From Paractinoplanes aksuensis (GTDB lineage: Bacteria > Actinomycetota > Actinomycetes > Mycobacteriales > Micromonosporaceae), in NCBI RefSeq assembly GCF_024137025.1, contig NZ_JAMYJR010000010.1:124001-188000 (forward strand): a DNA stretch of 64,000 nucleotides, in the 5' to 3' direction. The notes beneath the pieces are model-generated. The model was not told the origin of the DNA and searched no databases. It saw nothing but the letters and a program-made list of their open reading frames with translations. How positions within the stretch are numbered: position 1 is the stretch's first letter; every line of letters starts with the position of its first letter. Shown here piece by piece: positions 51,853-60,061 of this stretch. The translations under genes and the position numbers were made by a program.

Positions 51853-53070
51853 GTGACAGAGACAACCGTCATTCTCGCCCTGGTGGTGGTCACGGCCCTC
51901 GGCTTCGACTTCACCAACGGGTTCCACGACACGGCGAACGCGATGGCCACGTCCATCGCCACCGGCGCCCTCCGGCCCAAAGTGGCCGTGGCCCTCTCCG
52001 GCATCCTGAACCTGATCGGCGCGTTCCTCTCCGTCGAGGTCGCGCTGACCGTCAGCAATGCCGTCGTCCGCATCCAGAACTCCGACGGCACGCCCAAAGA
52101 GGCGCTGACCTCGGACGGCGGCACCGCACTACTGCTGATCGTGCTGGCCGGCCTGGTCGGCAGCATCGTCTGGAACCTGTTCACCTGGCTGCTGGGCCTG
52201 CCCTCCAGCTCGTCGCACGCGCTGTTCGGCGGCCTCATCGGCGCCACCATCGCGGGCCTGGGCTGGGCCGGCGTCAACTGGAACGGCGACGGATCCAAGC
52301 TCGACGGCGTGGTCGGCAAGGTGATCCTCCCGGCGCTCATGTCCCCGGTCATCGCCGGCCTGGTGGCCGCGGTCGGCACGTGGATCATCTACAAGATCAC
52401 CGTCGGCGTGGCCGCCCGGTTCACCGAGAACGGGTTCCGCTGGGGTCAGATCGGCAGTGCCTCGCTGGTGTCGCTGGCCCACGGCACCAACGACGCCCAG
52501 AAGACGATGGGCGTGATCACCCTCGCACTGATCGCCTCGGGGGAGTGGACCGACACCGGGAACATCCCGTTCTGGGTCAAGGCGTCGTGTGCGCTCGCCA
52601 TCGCCCTGGGCACCTACCTCGGCGGCTGGCGGATCATCCGGACGCTCGGCAAGGGTCTGGTCGAGATCGCCTCCCCGCAGGGCATGGCGGCCGAGTCGTC
52701 GTCGGCCGCGGTCATCCTGGCCTCCAGCCACCTCGGCTTCGCGCTGTCGACGACGCACGTGGCGACCGGCTCGATCCTCGGCTCGGGCGTGGGCAAGCCG
52801 GGCGCGCAGGTGCGCTGGCGGGTGGCCGGGCGCATGGTCGCGGCCTGGTTGATCACGCTGCCGTCGGCGGCCGTGGTCGGTGCGCTCATGTGGTACATCG
52901 GCGACCTGATCGGCGGACTCGGCGGAGCCCTGGTGATCTTCCTGATCCTGCTCGCCGCGGCCGGCTACATGTACTGGCACTCGCGCAAGACGCCGGTCGA
53001 CCACAACAACGTCAACGACGAGTGGGACGAGCCGGCCGAGCGCCGCGAGCCCGCGGGAACGGCGGCCTGA
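51853..53070 (+). CDS. inorganic phosphate transporter, Pit family (copy 1)
   Basis: A 405-residue, ~10-helix transporter. Family signatures are visible at both repeats: DFTNGFHDTANAMATSIATG near residue 16 and LAHGTNDAQKTMGVITLAL near residue 212, plus GLPSSSSHALFGG. Pit proteins import phosphate as a metal complex with protons. The GTG at 51853 lies in a leader also found before copy 2 and lacks a strong ribosome binding site. A 98-residue membrane protein follows after one base, and copy 2 lies 770 bp further on. Confidence 0.94.
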   Translation: MTETTVILALVVVTALGFDFTNGFHDTANAMATSIATGALRPKVAVALSGILNLIGAFLSVEVALTVSNAVVRIQNSDGTPKEALTSDGGTALLLIVLAGLVGSIVWNLFTWLLGLPSSSSHALFGGLIGATIAGLGWAGVNWNGDGSKLDGVVGKVILPALMSPVIAGLVAAVGTWIIYKITVGVAARFTENGFRWGQIGSASLVSLAHGTNDAQKTMGVITLALIASGEWTDTGNIPFWVKASCALAIALGTYLGGWRIIRTLGKGLVEIASPQGMAAESSSAAVILASSHLGFALSTTHVATGSILGSGVGKPGAQVRWRVAGRMVAAWLITLPSAAVVGALMWYIGDLIGGLGGALVIFLILLAAAGYMYWHSRKTPVDHNNVNDEWDEPAERREPAGTAA

Positions 53071-53071
53071 C

Positions 53072-53368
53072 ATGAGCAACCTGGGATTTGCCCTCGAGGG
53101 CGCGTGGAAGGTGCTGCTGGCCGGCTTGATCCTCGGGGCCGGGCTGCCCGCCCTGTTCGCGGTCGGCATCCGCTCGATGGCGTTCGGCGCCGGGGGTGAC
53201 GCCGAGGTCGACCACGCCCCGCCGCACCCGATCGGCCGGCTGGTGGCCTACGTTCTGTTCACGGTCGTTGTGTTCGTGGCCCTGCTGGGTATTACCTTCA
53301 TCGTGGCGAGCGGCTTCGGCAAGACGATCAGCTTCGACCACATCTACCCGACGATCGTGGACAAGTAG
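53072..53368 (+). CDS. small two-helix membrane protein associated with Pit (copy 1)
   Basis: A 98-residue protein with two hydrophobic segments (about 10-32 and 58-80) and a conserved ending SGFGKTISFDH(I/F)xPxIVDK. It begins one base after the Pit stop and recurs as the second gene of the downstream Pit cassette, so it is probably an accessory subunit of the transporter. I know no named family for it. The ATG is the only sensible start. Confidence 0.85.
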   Translation: MSNLGFALEGAWKVLLAGLILGAGLPALFAVGIRSMAFGAGGDAEVDHAPPHPIGRLVAYVLFTVVVFVALLGITFIVASGFGKTISFDHIYPTIVDK

Positions 53369-53378
53369 GGAGGGGCTC

Positions 53379-53696
53379 GTGACCGACAACCGTTCGAACT
53401 TCCTCGTCCGTGCCGTCGACTGGCTGCGGGCCGGTTATCCCACCGGGGTGCCGCGGCAGGACTATGTGGCCCTGCTCGGTGTGCTGCGCCGCAAGCTCAC
53501 CGAGGAAGAGGTGCGCAAGATCGCCAACGATCTGGCCGAGCAGTCGCTGGGCAGCCCCGACCCGATCAATGCGCAGGACATCGAGGCGATGATCAACGAC
53601 GCCGTGCTGCAACAGGCCAACCCCGAGGACGTGGTCCGGGTGTCGGCCCGGCTGGCCGCGGGCGGGTGGCCGCTGGCCGACCCGCCGAGCGACTGA
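53379..53696 (+). CDS. DUF3349 family protein
   Basis: A 105-residue helical protein with the DUF3349 order: FLVRAVDWLRAGYPTGVPRQ, then YVALLGVLRRKLTEEEVRKI and a C-terminal PEDVVRVSARLAAGGWPL. The family is confined to actinobacteria and has no known reaction; homologues often lie next to phosphate transporters. The GTG at 53379 follows AGGGAGGGG. It sits only in the first cassette, between the two Pit units. Confidence 0.85.
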   Translation: MTDNRSNFLVRAVDWLRAGYPTGVPRQDYVALLGVLRRKLTEEEVRKIANDLAEQSLGSPDPINAQDIEAMINDAVLQQANPEDVVRVSARLAAGGWPLADPPSD

Positions 53697-53733
53697 GAGT
53701 GTGGGCGACAGCATAAGAACGTAGCCGTCAATT

Positions 53734-53753
53734 GAACATTCGGTAAACGGATC
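53734..53753. promoter_or_regulatory. conserved motif upstream of Pit copy 2
   Basis: gaacattcggtaaacggatc is the counterpart of the motif at 51756, 88 bp before the start of the second Pit gene. Further down, gttca (53787-53791) and tgaac (53799-53803) form an inverted pair. PhoP-type phosphate control is a reasonable guess, but the sequences do not match a consensus I can quote exactly. Confidence 0.5.
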
Positions 53754-53840
53754 ATGAGATGCCGGGTAACGAGCGCGAAATATCAAGTTCACGTCGTCTG
53801 AACTCTTCTTGTCCGATCAATCAGCGGCGACTCTGACGGT

Positions 53841-55058
53841 GTGACTGAAACATCGGTGATCCTGGCTCTCGTGGTGGTGACGGCCCTCGGGTTCGACTTC
53901 ACCAACGGGTTCCACGACACGGCGAACGCGATGGCCACCTCCATCGCCACCCGCGCCCTGCGGCCCAAGACGGCCGTCGCGCTCTCCGGCATCCTCAACC
54001 TCATCGGTGCCTTCCTCTCGGTCGAGGTCGCCCTGACCGTCAGCAACGCCGTCGTGCGGATCCAGAACGCCGACGGCACGCCCAAGGAGTCGCTGACCAG
54101 CGACGGCGGGACGGCCCTGTTGCTGATCGTGCTGGCCGGCCTGATCGGCGGGATCGTCTGGAACCTGTTCACCTGGCTGCTGGGGCTGCCCTCCAGTTCG
54201 TCGCACGCGCTGTTCGGCGGACTGGTGGGCGCTACCATCGCCGGTCTGGGCTGGGCCGGCGTCAACTGGAACGGCAACGGCACGAAGCTCGACGGCGTGG
54301 TCGGCAAGGTGATCCTGCCCGCCCTCATCTCACCCGTCATCGCGGGCGTGGTGGCGGCCGTCGGCACCTGGATCATCTACAAGATCACCGTCGGCGTGGC
54401 CGCCCGCTTCACCGAGAACGGGTTCCGCTGGGGTCAGATCGGCAGCGCCTCGCTGGTGTCGCTGGCCCACGGCACCAACGACGCCCAGAAGACGATGGGC
54501 GTGATCACGCTGGCGCTGATCGCGGCCGGCGACTGGACCGATACCGAGAACATCCCGTTCTGGGTCAAGGCGGCCTGCGCGGTGGCCATCGCGCTGGGCA
54601 CGTACCTGGGCGGCTGGCGGATCATCCGGACGCTCGGCAAGGGTCTGGTCGAGATCGCGCCCCCGCAGGGCATGGCGGCGGAATCGTCCTCGGCGGCGGT
54701 CATCCTGGCCTCGAGCCACCTCGGCTTCGCGCTCAGCACCACCCACGTGGCAACCGGTTCCATCCTCGGCTCCGGCGTGGGCAAGCCGGGCGCCCAGGTG
54801 CGCTGGCGGGTGGCCGGCCGGATGGTCGCCACCTGGCTGATCACACTGCCCGCGGCGGCCGTCGTCGGCGCCCTGATGTGGTACCTGGGCAACTTCGTGG
54901 GCGGCGTGGCCGGAGCGATCGTCATCTTCACCGTGCTGATCGCCGCCGCGGTCGGCATGTGGCTGCGGTCCCGGCTGGCCCCGGTCGACCACAACAACGT
55001 CAACGACGAGTGGGAGCCCGTCACGGCCCCCACCCCGGCCGAGAAGGTGACCCTGTGA
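53841..55058 (+). CDS. inorganic phosphate transporter, Pit family (copy 2)
   Basis: This gene is a near-copy of the Pit gene at 51853: the same 405-residue length and long identical blocks (FDFTNGFHDTANAMATSIAT, HGTNDAQKTMGVITLALIA, SSHLGFALSTTHVATGSILG). Differences cluster in the last helix and the C-terminal tail. Retention of all signature residues suggests both copies work. It starts with GTG at 53841, and its stop overlaps the GTG of the small membrane protein gene. Confidence 0.94.
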   Translation: MTETSVILALVVVTALGFDFTNGFHDTANAMATSIATRALRPKTAVALSGILNLIGAFLSVEVALTVSNAVVRIQNADGTPKESLTSDGGTALLLIVLAGLIGGIVWNLFTWLLGLPSSSSHALFGGLVGATIAGLGWAGVNWNGNGTKLDGVVGKVILPALISPVIAGVVAAVGTWIIYKITVGVAARFTENGFRWGQIGSASLVSLAHGTNDAQKTMGVITLALIAAGDWTDTENIPFWVKAACAVAIALGTYLGGWRIIRTLGKGLVEIAPPQGMAAESSSAAVILASSHLGFALSTTHVATGSILGSGVGKPGAQVRWRVAGRMVATWLITLPAAAVVGALMWYLGNFVGGVAGAIVIFTVLIAAAVGMWLRSRLAPVDHNNVNDEWEPVTAPTPAEKVTL

Positions 55059-55351
55059 GCAACTTCGGATTCGCCCTCGAGGGCGCCTGGAAGGTGCTGG
55101 CCGCCGGCTTGATCCTGGGGGCGGGGCTGCTGGCGCTGTTCGCGCTGGGCATCCGCTCGCTGGCCTGGGGCGCTGGAGGCGACGCCGAGGTCAATGGCGC
55201 TCCGCCCCGGCCGATCGGCAAGGTCCTGGCGTACGCGTTGTTCGCGATCGTCATCCTCGGCGTCCTGCTGGGCCTGACCTACATCGTCGCGAGCGGCTTC
55301 GGCAAGACGATCAGCTTCGACCACTTCTGGCCGGCCATCGTCGACAAGTAG
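55055..55351 (+). CDS. small two-helix membrane protein associated with Pit (copy 2)
   Basis: A 98-residue paralog of the protein at 53072, with the same start (SN-GFALEGAWKVL) and end (ASGFGKTISFDHFWPAIVDK). It overlaps the Pit copy 2 stop by four bases (GTGA), which tightens the case for an accessory subunit. Two hydrophobic helices span about 10-32 and 58-80. It is followed by a gap with two DnaA-box sequences and no DUF3349 gene. Confidence 0.85.
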   Translation: MSNFGFALEGAWKVLAAGLILGAGLLALFALGIRSLAWGAGGDAEVNGAPPRPIGKVLAYALFAIVILGVLLGLTYIVASGFGKTISFDHFWPAIVDK

Positions 55352-55357
55352 CCGCCC

Positions 55358-55398
55358 TGTGGACAACTGCCGGAGGGGTCGAGGGCGTCTGTGGACAA
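55358..55398 (+). promoter_or_regulatory. second pair of DnaA-box-like sequences
   Basis: tgtggacaa (reverse complement of ttgtccaca) occurs at 55358-55366 and 55390-55398, 32 bp apart, immediately after the Pit cassette. The pairing resembles that at 39.9 kb; a single copy also occurs inside dacC at 2820-2828. Confidence 0.5.
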
Positions 55399-55430
55399 CC
55401 CGGCCCCTTCGCCTTTGAAAACTTGTACCT

Positions 55431-56227
55431 TCAGCCCCGGGTGGGTGGGGGTGTGCGGTGGCCGGAACCCCTACCAAGATCGTGCTGCGGATAGAAGACC
55501 GCGGTCAGATTTTCCGAGACCTTCCATAGGCGGGCTCCCACGGCGGGGTCGGTGGCCCGTGGGGCGAGGTGCACCGGGCCGGGGGCGCCGCGCATCTGGG
55601 CCAAGCCGGTCGGGCCGATGAACTGGCCGCCCTCGACGTCGGGGGCGGTGGCGGCGTGCACGATCGGGCGGGCGCCCTGGTCGGCGCTCACGGCCAGCAG
55701 CGGGTTGCCCAGTCTGGTCAGCAGGGTGCGGTAGAGGCCGGGCTGCACCCGTGCCTGCAGTCCGGTCGCGGCGTAGCCGGGGTGAGCCAGCACGCTGCGG
55801 ACCGATGAGCCGGCCGCGGTCAGGCGGCGGTGCAGTTCGAGGCCGAAGACGGCATTGGCCAATTTTGAGTTGTCGTAGGCGGCGGTCGCGCGGTAGCGGT
55901 GTTCGCCTCGCGGGTCGTCGAAGTCGAGGTGGCCGTTCTTGTGCAGCACCGAGCTGACCGTGACCACGCGGGGATCGGCGCCGGCGGTCAGGCGGTCGAG
56001 CAGCAGGCCGGTCAGCGCGAAGTGGGCGAGATGGTTCACCGCCAGTTGCAGCTCGTAGCCCTGCTTGCTGAGCGTGTGCGGCACTGCCATCACGCCGGCG
56101 TTGTTGATCAGGACGTCGACCCCGTCCAGACCGGCCGCGAACGTGCGCACGGAGTCGAGGTCGGACAGATCGACCGTACGCACCTCGCTGCTGCCGCCGC
56201 TGAGGACGGCCTGCGCGGCCCGGCCCA
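55431..56227 (-). pseudogene. 5'-truncated short-chain dehydrogenase/reductase
   Basis: The frame encodes an SDR from about residue 45 onward: GRAAQAVLSGGSSEVRTVDL, then DVLINNAGVMA, TVSSVLHKNG, and the catalytic YDNSK. The N-terminal cofactor motif (TGxxxGxG), which must precede GRAAQ, is missing; upstream sequence belongs to the divergent TetR fragment. The first usable start is a GTG at 56183, which would give a 250-residue protein without its nucleotide-binding motif, so it is probably inactive. The two truncated genes meet head to head at about 56225. Confidence 0.75.
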
Positions 56228-56806
56228 GAAGAGCTCCGCGAGACGGCGCTGCAGCTGCTCGCGGCCCGCGGCTACGACGAGACGACGGTCGACGACATGG
56301 CCGCCGCGGCCGGCATGTCCCGGCGGACGTTTCACCGCTACTACGCGTCCAAGGAAGACGTGGTCATCCAGCTGCTGGCCGACCTGGGTGACGAGATGCG
56401 GGCCGAGCTCGAGTCGCGTCCGCCGGACGAGGCGCCCGCCGATTCGTTGCGGGCGGCCGTGACCGTCGCCATCAACTTCTGCGCCGGTCACCACGACGCG
56501 GCCAAGACCCTGGCCGTGGTGCGGCTGATCTATCGCACGCCGGTGCTGCACGCCCGTTCGCTGGAACGGCAGTCGCGCTGGCAGGCCGAGCTGGCCGAGG
56601 TGCTGGCGGCCCGGCTCGGGCAACCGCCCGACGCGCTGTATCCACAAATGGCCACGCGGATGGCGTTCGCCGCCCTGGACGCCGCACTGCAACGCTGGGC
56701 CGGCACCGACGGGGCGGCCGATCCGCTCGAGCTCACCGGGCGGGCGTTCGAACTGCTCGCGCCGGCGCTGTCAGGGGCGCAGCAGCTCGGCGATCCGGGC
56801 CGCTAG
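56228..56806 (+). pseudogene. 5'-truncated TetR/AcrR family regulator
   Basis: The frame reads EELRETALQLLAARGYDETT and then VDDMAAAAGMSRRTFHRYYA, a TetR helix-turn-helix, followed by a ligand domain to residue ~190. No start codon exists upstream in frame before a stop at 56201; the first ATG is at 56297, inside the helix-turn-helix. The first ~10 residues and the promoter are therefore missing. A shortened protein from 56297 would lack helix 1 and probably not bind DNA. Its 3' end overlaps the SLOG gene by 36 bp. Confidence 0.7.
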
Positions 56807-57502
56807 CACGGCCTCGTCGGTCACGGCGATGGCGCGTACAAAAGGGGATGTGGCCAACGCGACCAGGCGTTCGTCGCGGCAGGAAGCGGGATCGGCCGCC
56901 GCGGCCGCGATGGCGTCCGCGGTGCGGCCGGTGCCGGCCAGGACCAGCACGGGACGGCCCTCGGCCAGGCTGTGCCGGGCGTCGTCGACGGTGATCTCGC
57001 CCCCGTTGACCAGGACGGTGAGGCTGGGCGCGCCGGCGGCCAGGGCGGTCGCCGCGGCCGCGATGTAGGGCGCCTCGTCACCCCACTCATGGCCGGGGTC
57101 GACCAGCACGAAATGGGTGTGATGGTCCTCGAGGGGGACCGCGTCGGCGATCGGCGAGCCGGGATGGCCGGGGAAGACGGCCGTGTCGAGCGCGGTCACC
57201 CCGACCAGCGGTGAGTCGCCACCCAGGGCCCGGCCCAGCAGGCGCATCACGCCGCTGTCGGTGCCACCGTCGACCGCGATCGCGTGGTGCCGGCGGACGG
57301 CCGGCGCGACCACCCTGGTGAAGACGGCGGACAGGCTCGCGGCGACCTCGTCGGTCAGGCCGCCGGCCCCACCGATCACGACGAGCACCGGGCTCGGGGC
57401 GGGCAACCCGAAGGACGCGACCGCGGCCGGAACGGCCCCGAGACCCGAGACGTACGCCGCGACGGCCGTGCCCCCACCGGGCAGCCGCACCAGGGTGGAC
57501 AT
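56771..57502 (-). CDS. SLOG-domain (LSDAT_prok-like) nucleotide-binding protein
   Basis: A 243-residue Rossmann-like protein. Features are VLVVIGGAGGLTDEV (first strand and Gly-rich loop), IAVDGGTDSGVMRLLG, a central HFVLVDPGHEWGDEAPY and VLVNGGEITVDDA followed by PVLVLAGTGRTAD. This set matches the prokaryotic branch of the SLOG superfamily, related to the sensor domain of TRPM channels, which binds nucleotide-derived ligands such as ADP-ribose. Its biological role here is unknown. Convergent with the TetR fragment. Confidence 0.8.
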   Translation of the reverse strand: MSTLVRLPGGGTAVAAYVSGLGAVPAAVASFGLPAPSPVLVVIGGAGGLTDEVAASLSAVFTRVVAPAVRRHHAIAVDGGTDSGVMRLLGRALGGDSPLVGVTALDTAVFPGHPGSPIADAVPLEDHHTHFVLVDPGHEWGDEAPYIAAAATALAAGAPSLTVLVNGGEITVDDARHSLAEGRPVLVLAGTGRTADAIAAAAADPASCRDERLVALATSPFVRAIAVTDEAVLAARIAELLRP

Positions 57503-57524
57503 GAACGTGAACCCTACTGGACTC

Positions 57525-57550
57525 CGGCCGCGCCCCGGGGGACGCGGCCG
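57525..57550 (-). terminator. candidate hairpin between glycerophosphodiesterase and SLOG genes
   Basis: cggccgcg (57525-57532) and cgcggccg (57543-57550) form a perfect 8-bp stem with a 10-nt loop, just downstream of the phosphodiesterase stop on the minus strand and upstream of the SLOG start. There is no T-run. Confidence 0.4.
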
Positions 57551-57559
57551 CCGTCGGGA

Positions 57560-58675
57560 TCAGCCGGCCAGCGTCCGGGACAGCACGCCGATGTCGGGCT
57601 GGTCGGTGAACAGGCCGTCGATGCCCGTACGCAGGAAGGTGATCTGCTCGTCGATGGCCCGGCCGTAGGCGTTGGGGTCGGCGCCGACCCGGTAGTCGGC
57701 CGGCAGGAACTGGTTCTCGGCCCGGAACGTGTACGGGATGACCTTGAGCCCGGCCGCGTGGGCGTCGCGCACCAGCGTGGTCGGCGAACCCAGGGTGGCG
57801 TCGGCGTTGCGGGGGATGACCTGGCCCTTCTCGGGCCCGATCCCATCCACGTACGCCGAGAGCTCTTTCAGCCCGGCCGGAGTCAGATACTGGGCGTACG
57901 TCTTGGGGTCGTCGAACGGGCCCCCGGCCGCCCCGGTCAGGAAGACCAGGTTGACCTGCACCCGGTACTGCTGGTGCAGCACCTTCAGGTTGGCCGCCTC
58001 GAACGACTGGATCCACACCTTGGCCCCGCGCTTGTCGAGCCGGTACTTGCGCAGGGTCTGCACGAGCGGGGTCTCGAGGTCGAGGCCGAGCCGGCGGAAG
58101 TACGTGGGGTGCTTGGTCTCCGGGATGACGCCGATGTCGCGCCCCAGTTCCTTCGACAGCCGAGCCCGCAGCTCGAGCACCTCGGCGAACGTAGGCACCT
58201 TGAACAGGCCGTCATAGAGCGTATTTTCCTGGCGTACGGCCGGGAGGCGCTCGATCGCGCGGAGCGTCCGCAGTTCGGCCAGGGTGAAGTCCTCGGTGAA
58301 CCAACCGGTGACGCTGACCCCGTCGAGCAGCACCGTCTTCTTGCGGGCGGCGAACTCGGAGTGCTGCGCGACGTCGGTGGTGCCGCCGATCTCGGGCTCG
58401 TGCCGGCACACCAGCACGTGGTCCTTGGTGGCGACCAGGTCGGGCTCGATGTAGTCGGCGCCCATGCGGGCCGCGAGCTCGTACGAGGCGAGCGTGTGCT
58501 CCGGCCGGTAGCCGGATGCGCCGCGGTGCCCGAAGACCTCGGGCTCCTTGTGCTTGGACCCGTGCGCGAGCGCCGGGGCGGCAACCGTTCCGGCGAGCGC
58601 GGGGGCGGCCGCGGCGACGGCCCCCATGCGCAGCACCTGACGTCGGTCGGCCACGAGATCCTCCACGGGATTCAC
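57560..58675 (-). CDS. Tat-exported glycerophosphodiester phosphodiesterase
   Basis: A 371-residue secreted enzyme that releases glycerol-3-phosphate from glycerophosphodiesters. The Tat signal is DRRQVLRMGAVAAAAPALAG. The catalytic domain opens GHRGASGYRPEHTLASYELA, has the metal-binding YIEPDLVATKD and the second catalytic His in CRHEPEIGGTTDV, and ends LFTDQPDIGV, the usual GDPD order. Phosphate scavenging would fit the two Pit cassettes about 2-4 kb away. The ATG begins MNPVEDLVADRRQ. Confidence 0.93.
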   Translation of the reverse strand: MNPVEDLVADRRQVLRMGAVAAAAPALAGTVAAPALAHGSKHKEPEVFGHRGASGYRPEHTLASYELAARMGADYIEPDLVATKDHVLVCRHEPEIGGTTDVAQHSEFAARKKTVLLDGVSVTGWFTEDFTLAELRTLRAIERLPAVRQENTLYDGLFKVPTFAEVLELRARLSKELGRDIGVIPETKHPTYFRRLGLDLETPLVQTLRKYRLDKRGAKVWIQSFEAANLKVLHQQYRVQVNLVFLTGAAGGPFDDPKTYAQYLTPAGLKELSAYVDGIGPEKGQVIPRNADATLGSPTTLVRDAHAAGLKVIPYTFRAENQFLPADYRVGADPNAYGRAIDEQITFLRTGIDGLFTDQPDIGVLSRTLAG

Positions 58676-58844
58676 CGCGGCGTCCGTCGCCGGGGTCCCG
58701 GCACGAGTCGAAAGGACAAAACCGACTCGGAGGCATCCTCGGCGTAGCGATCACGGAAACGGATCGGGAAGGGTGCGCGGGTTCACGCGCAGTTAACTCG
58801 GCTTGCTTACAGTGACCCGCGAATCCCTGACCAGGAGTGACGCC

Positions 58845-59273
58845 ATGCAGCCGAACGTCGTCCCGCGAAGCGACCTGACCCAGCTGCTCGGACAGAACCT
58901 GCTCGAGGGGCAGGCCCTGGCCATCAGCCGTGAGTACGGCCTGATGGCTACCCAGGGCGCCCGCACCTACGAGTCCCGCGAACACGGCGTGTCGGTCGCC
59001 GTCGACGAGCACGACCGGGTCACCCGGGTCGTGCTGCACTTCGACGACCAGCGCGGCTTCCGCCCGTTCCGCGGCGCCATCCCCGGCCGCGGCGGCACCA
59101 TCGGCCGGCGCAGCAGCCTGTGGGCGGCGCTGGGCTGGCCCACCCAGAGCACCGACCCGGCCCGTACGCACCATGGTGGCGCGGCCGACGAATGGGCCTT
59201 CCCCTGGTTCGTCATGCACGCCCACTACGCCCCCGACGGCGAGCACCTGCTGCAGCTCGTGCTGGCCCGGTAG
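58845..59273 (+). CDS. hypothetical protein, 142 aa
   Basis: I do not recognise the family. The N-terminal half is helical (DLTQLLGQNLLEGQALAISR) and the rest is beta-rich with aromatic residues (GVSVAVDEHDRVTRVVLHFD, then EWAFPWFVMHAHYAPDGEHL). Strand-rich ends like this occur in small stress or immunity proteins. The ATG at 58845 has AGGAGTG upstream, so I prefer it to earlier in-frame codons. It is divergent from the phosphodiesterase gene and followed by a palindromic hairpin. Confidence 0.65.
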   Translation: MQPNVVPRSDLTQLLGQNLLEGQALAISREYGLMATQGARTYESREHGVSVAVDEHDRVTRVVLHFDDQRGFRPFRGAIPGRGGTIGRRSSLWAALGWPTQSTDPARTHHGGAADEWAFPWFVMHAHYAPDGEHLLQLVLAR

Positions 59274-59326
59274 CCGTACTTAAGTACGGGCCGGAGCCCC
59301 GACTTCGGGCGGATGGCCCCGGCCCG
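59274..59326 (+). terminator. palindrome and hairpin after the hypothetical gene
   Basis: ccgtacttaagtacgg (59274-59289) is a perfect 16-bp palindrome directly after the stop codon. cgggccgg (59287-59294) and ccggcccg (59319-59326) form a second 8-bp stem. Together they could end transcription or hold a regulator. Confidence 0.45.
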
Positions 59327-59347
59327 CGTCTGCCCGACGATCGACGC

Positions 59348-60040
59348 ATGTCCAAGCTCGTGCCGGCCGGGCTCATCGCCCTGGCCCTGGTCCCGTCGAT
59401 CGCCGGCGCCGCCCGGCTGGGCGCCCTCGCCTCGGGCGCGCCCGCCCCCACCCGCTTCACCGAGATGCCGGCCCCGGTGGTCGTGCACATCATCGGCGCG
59501 CTGATCTACAGCCTGCTCGGCGCCTTCCAGTTCGAGGCCGGCTTCCGGCGTACGCATCGCACCTGGCACCGCCGGGTCGGCCGAGTGCTGGTCGGAGCCG
59601 GCCTGGCGGTGGCCCTCAGCGGCGCTTGGATGACGCTGTTCTCGGAGCTGCCGGCCAACGACCACACCGTGGTCAACATCGCCCGCCTGCTGGTCTCGGC
59701 GGCCATGACATACGGCCTGGTGGCCGCCGTCCGAGCCGTCCGCCGCCGCGACATCCGGCGCCACCGGGCCTGGATGATCCGCTCCTACGCGCTGGCCCTG
59801 GGCGCGGGCACGCAGGCCTTCACGCTGGCCCCGTACACACTCTTCGCCGGCGAGCCCGGCCCCGCCCCGAGAGCCGCCCTGATGATCCTGGCCTGGACCC
59901 TCAACGCGGCGGTCGCCGAGTGGATCATCCGCCGCTCCCGCCGACCGGTCCGCCCGAACGTGCCGACCGCTGAGCAAGCCGTGCGGGATGGTGGCGGACG
60001 AATGGATCGCGTAGACGTGAATCACCTCGGAGAAAAGTGA
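59348..60040 (+). CDS. DUF2306-like membrane protein
   Basis: A 230-residue protein with about six hydrophobic segments. The order of segments, with VVVHIIGALIYSLLGAFQFE, RTWHRRVGRVLVGAGL and RRHRAWMIRSYALALGAGTQ, is typical of DUF2306, whose histidines may bind heme. Biochemical function is unknown. The ATG at 59348 has no strong ribosome binding site. The XRE-LuxR chimeric gene follows after 21 bp. Confidence 0.75.
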   Translation: MSKLVPAGLIALALVPSIAGAARLGALASGAPAPTRFTEMPAPVVVHIIGALIYSLLGAFQFEAGFRRTHRTWHRRVGRVLVGAGLAVALSGAWMTLFSELPANDHTVVNIARLLVSAAMTYGLVAAVRAVRRRDIRRHRAWMIRSYALALGAGTQAFTLAPYTLFAGEPGPAPRAALMILAWTLNAAVAEWIIRRSRRPVRPNVPTAEQAVRDGGGRMDRVDVNHLGEK

Positions 60041-60061
60041 TTCAGGATCGGGGGTGGACGA

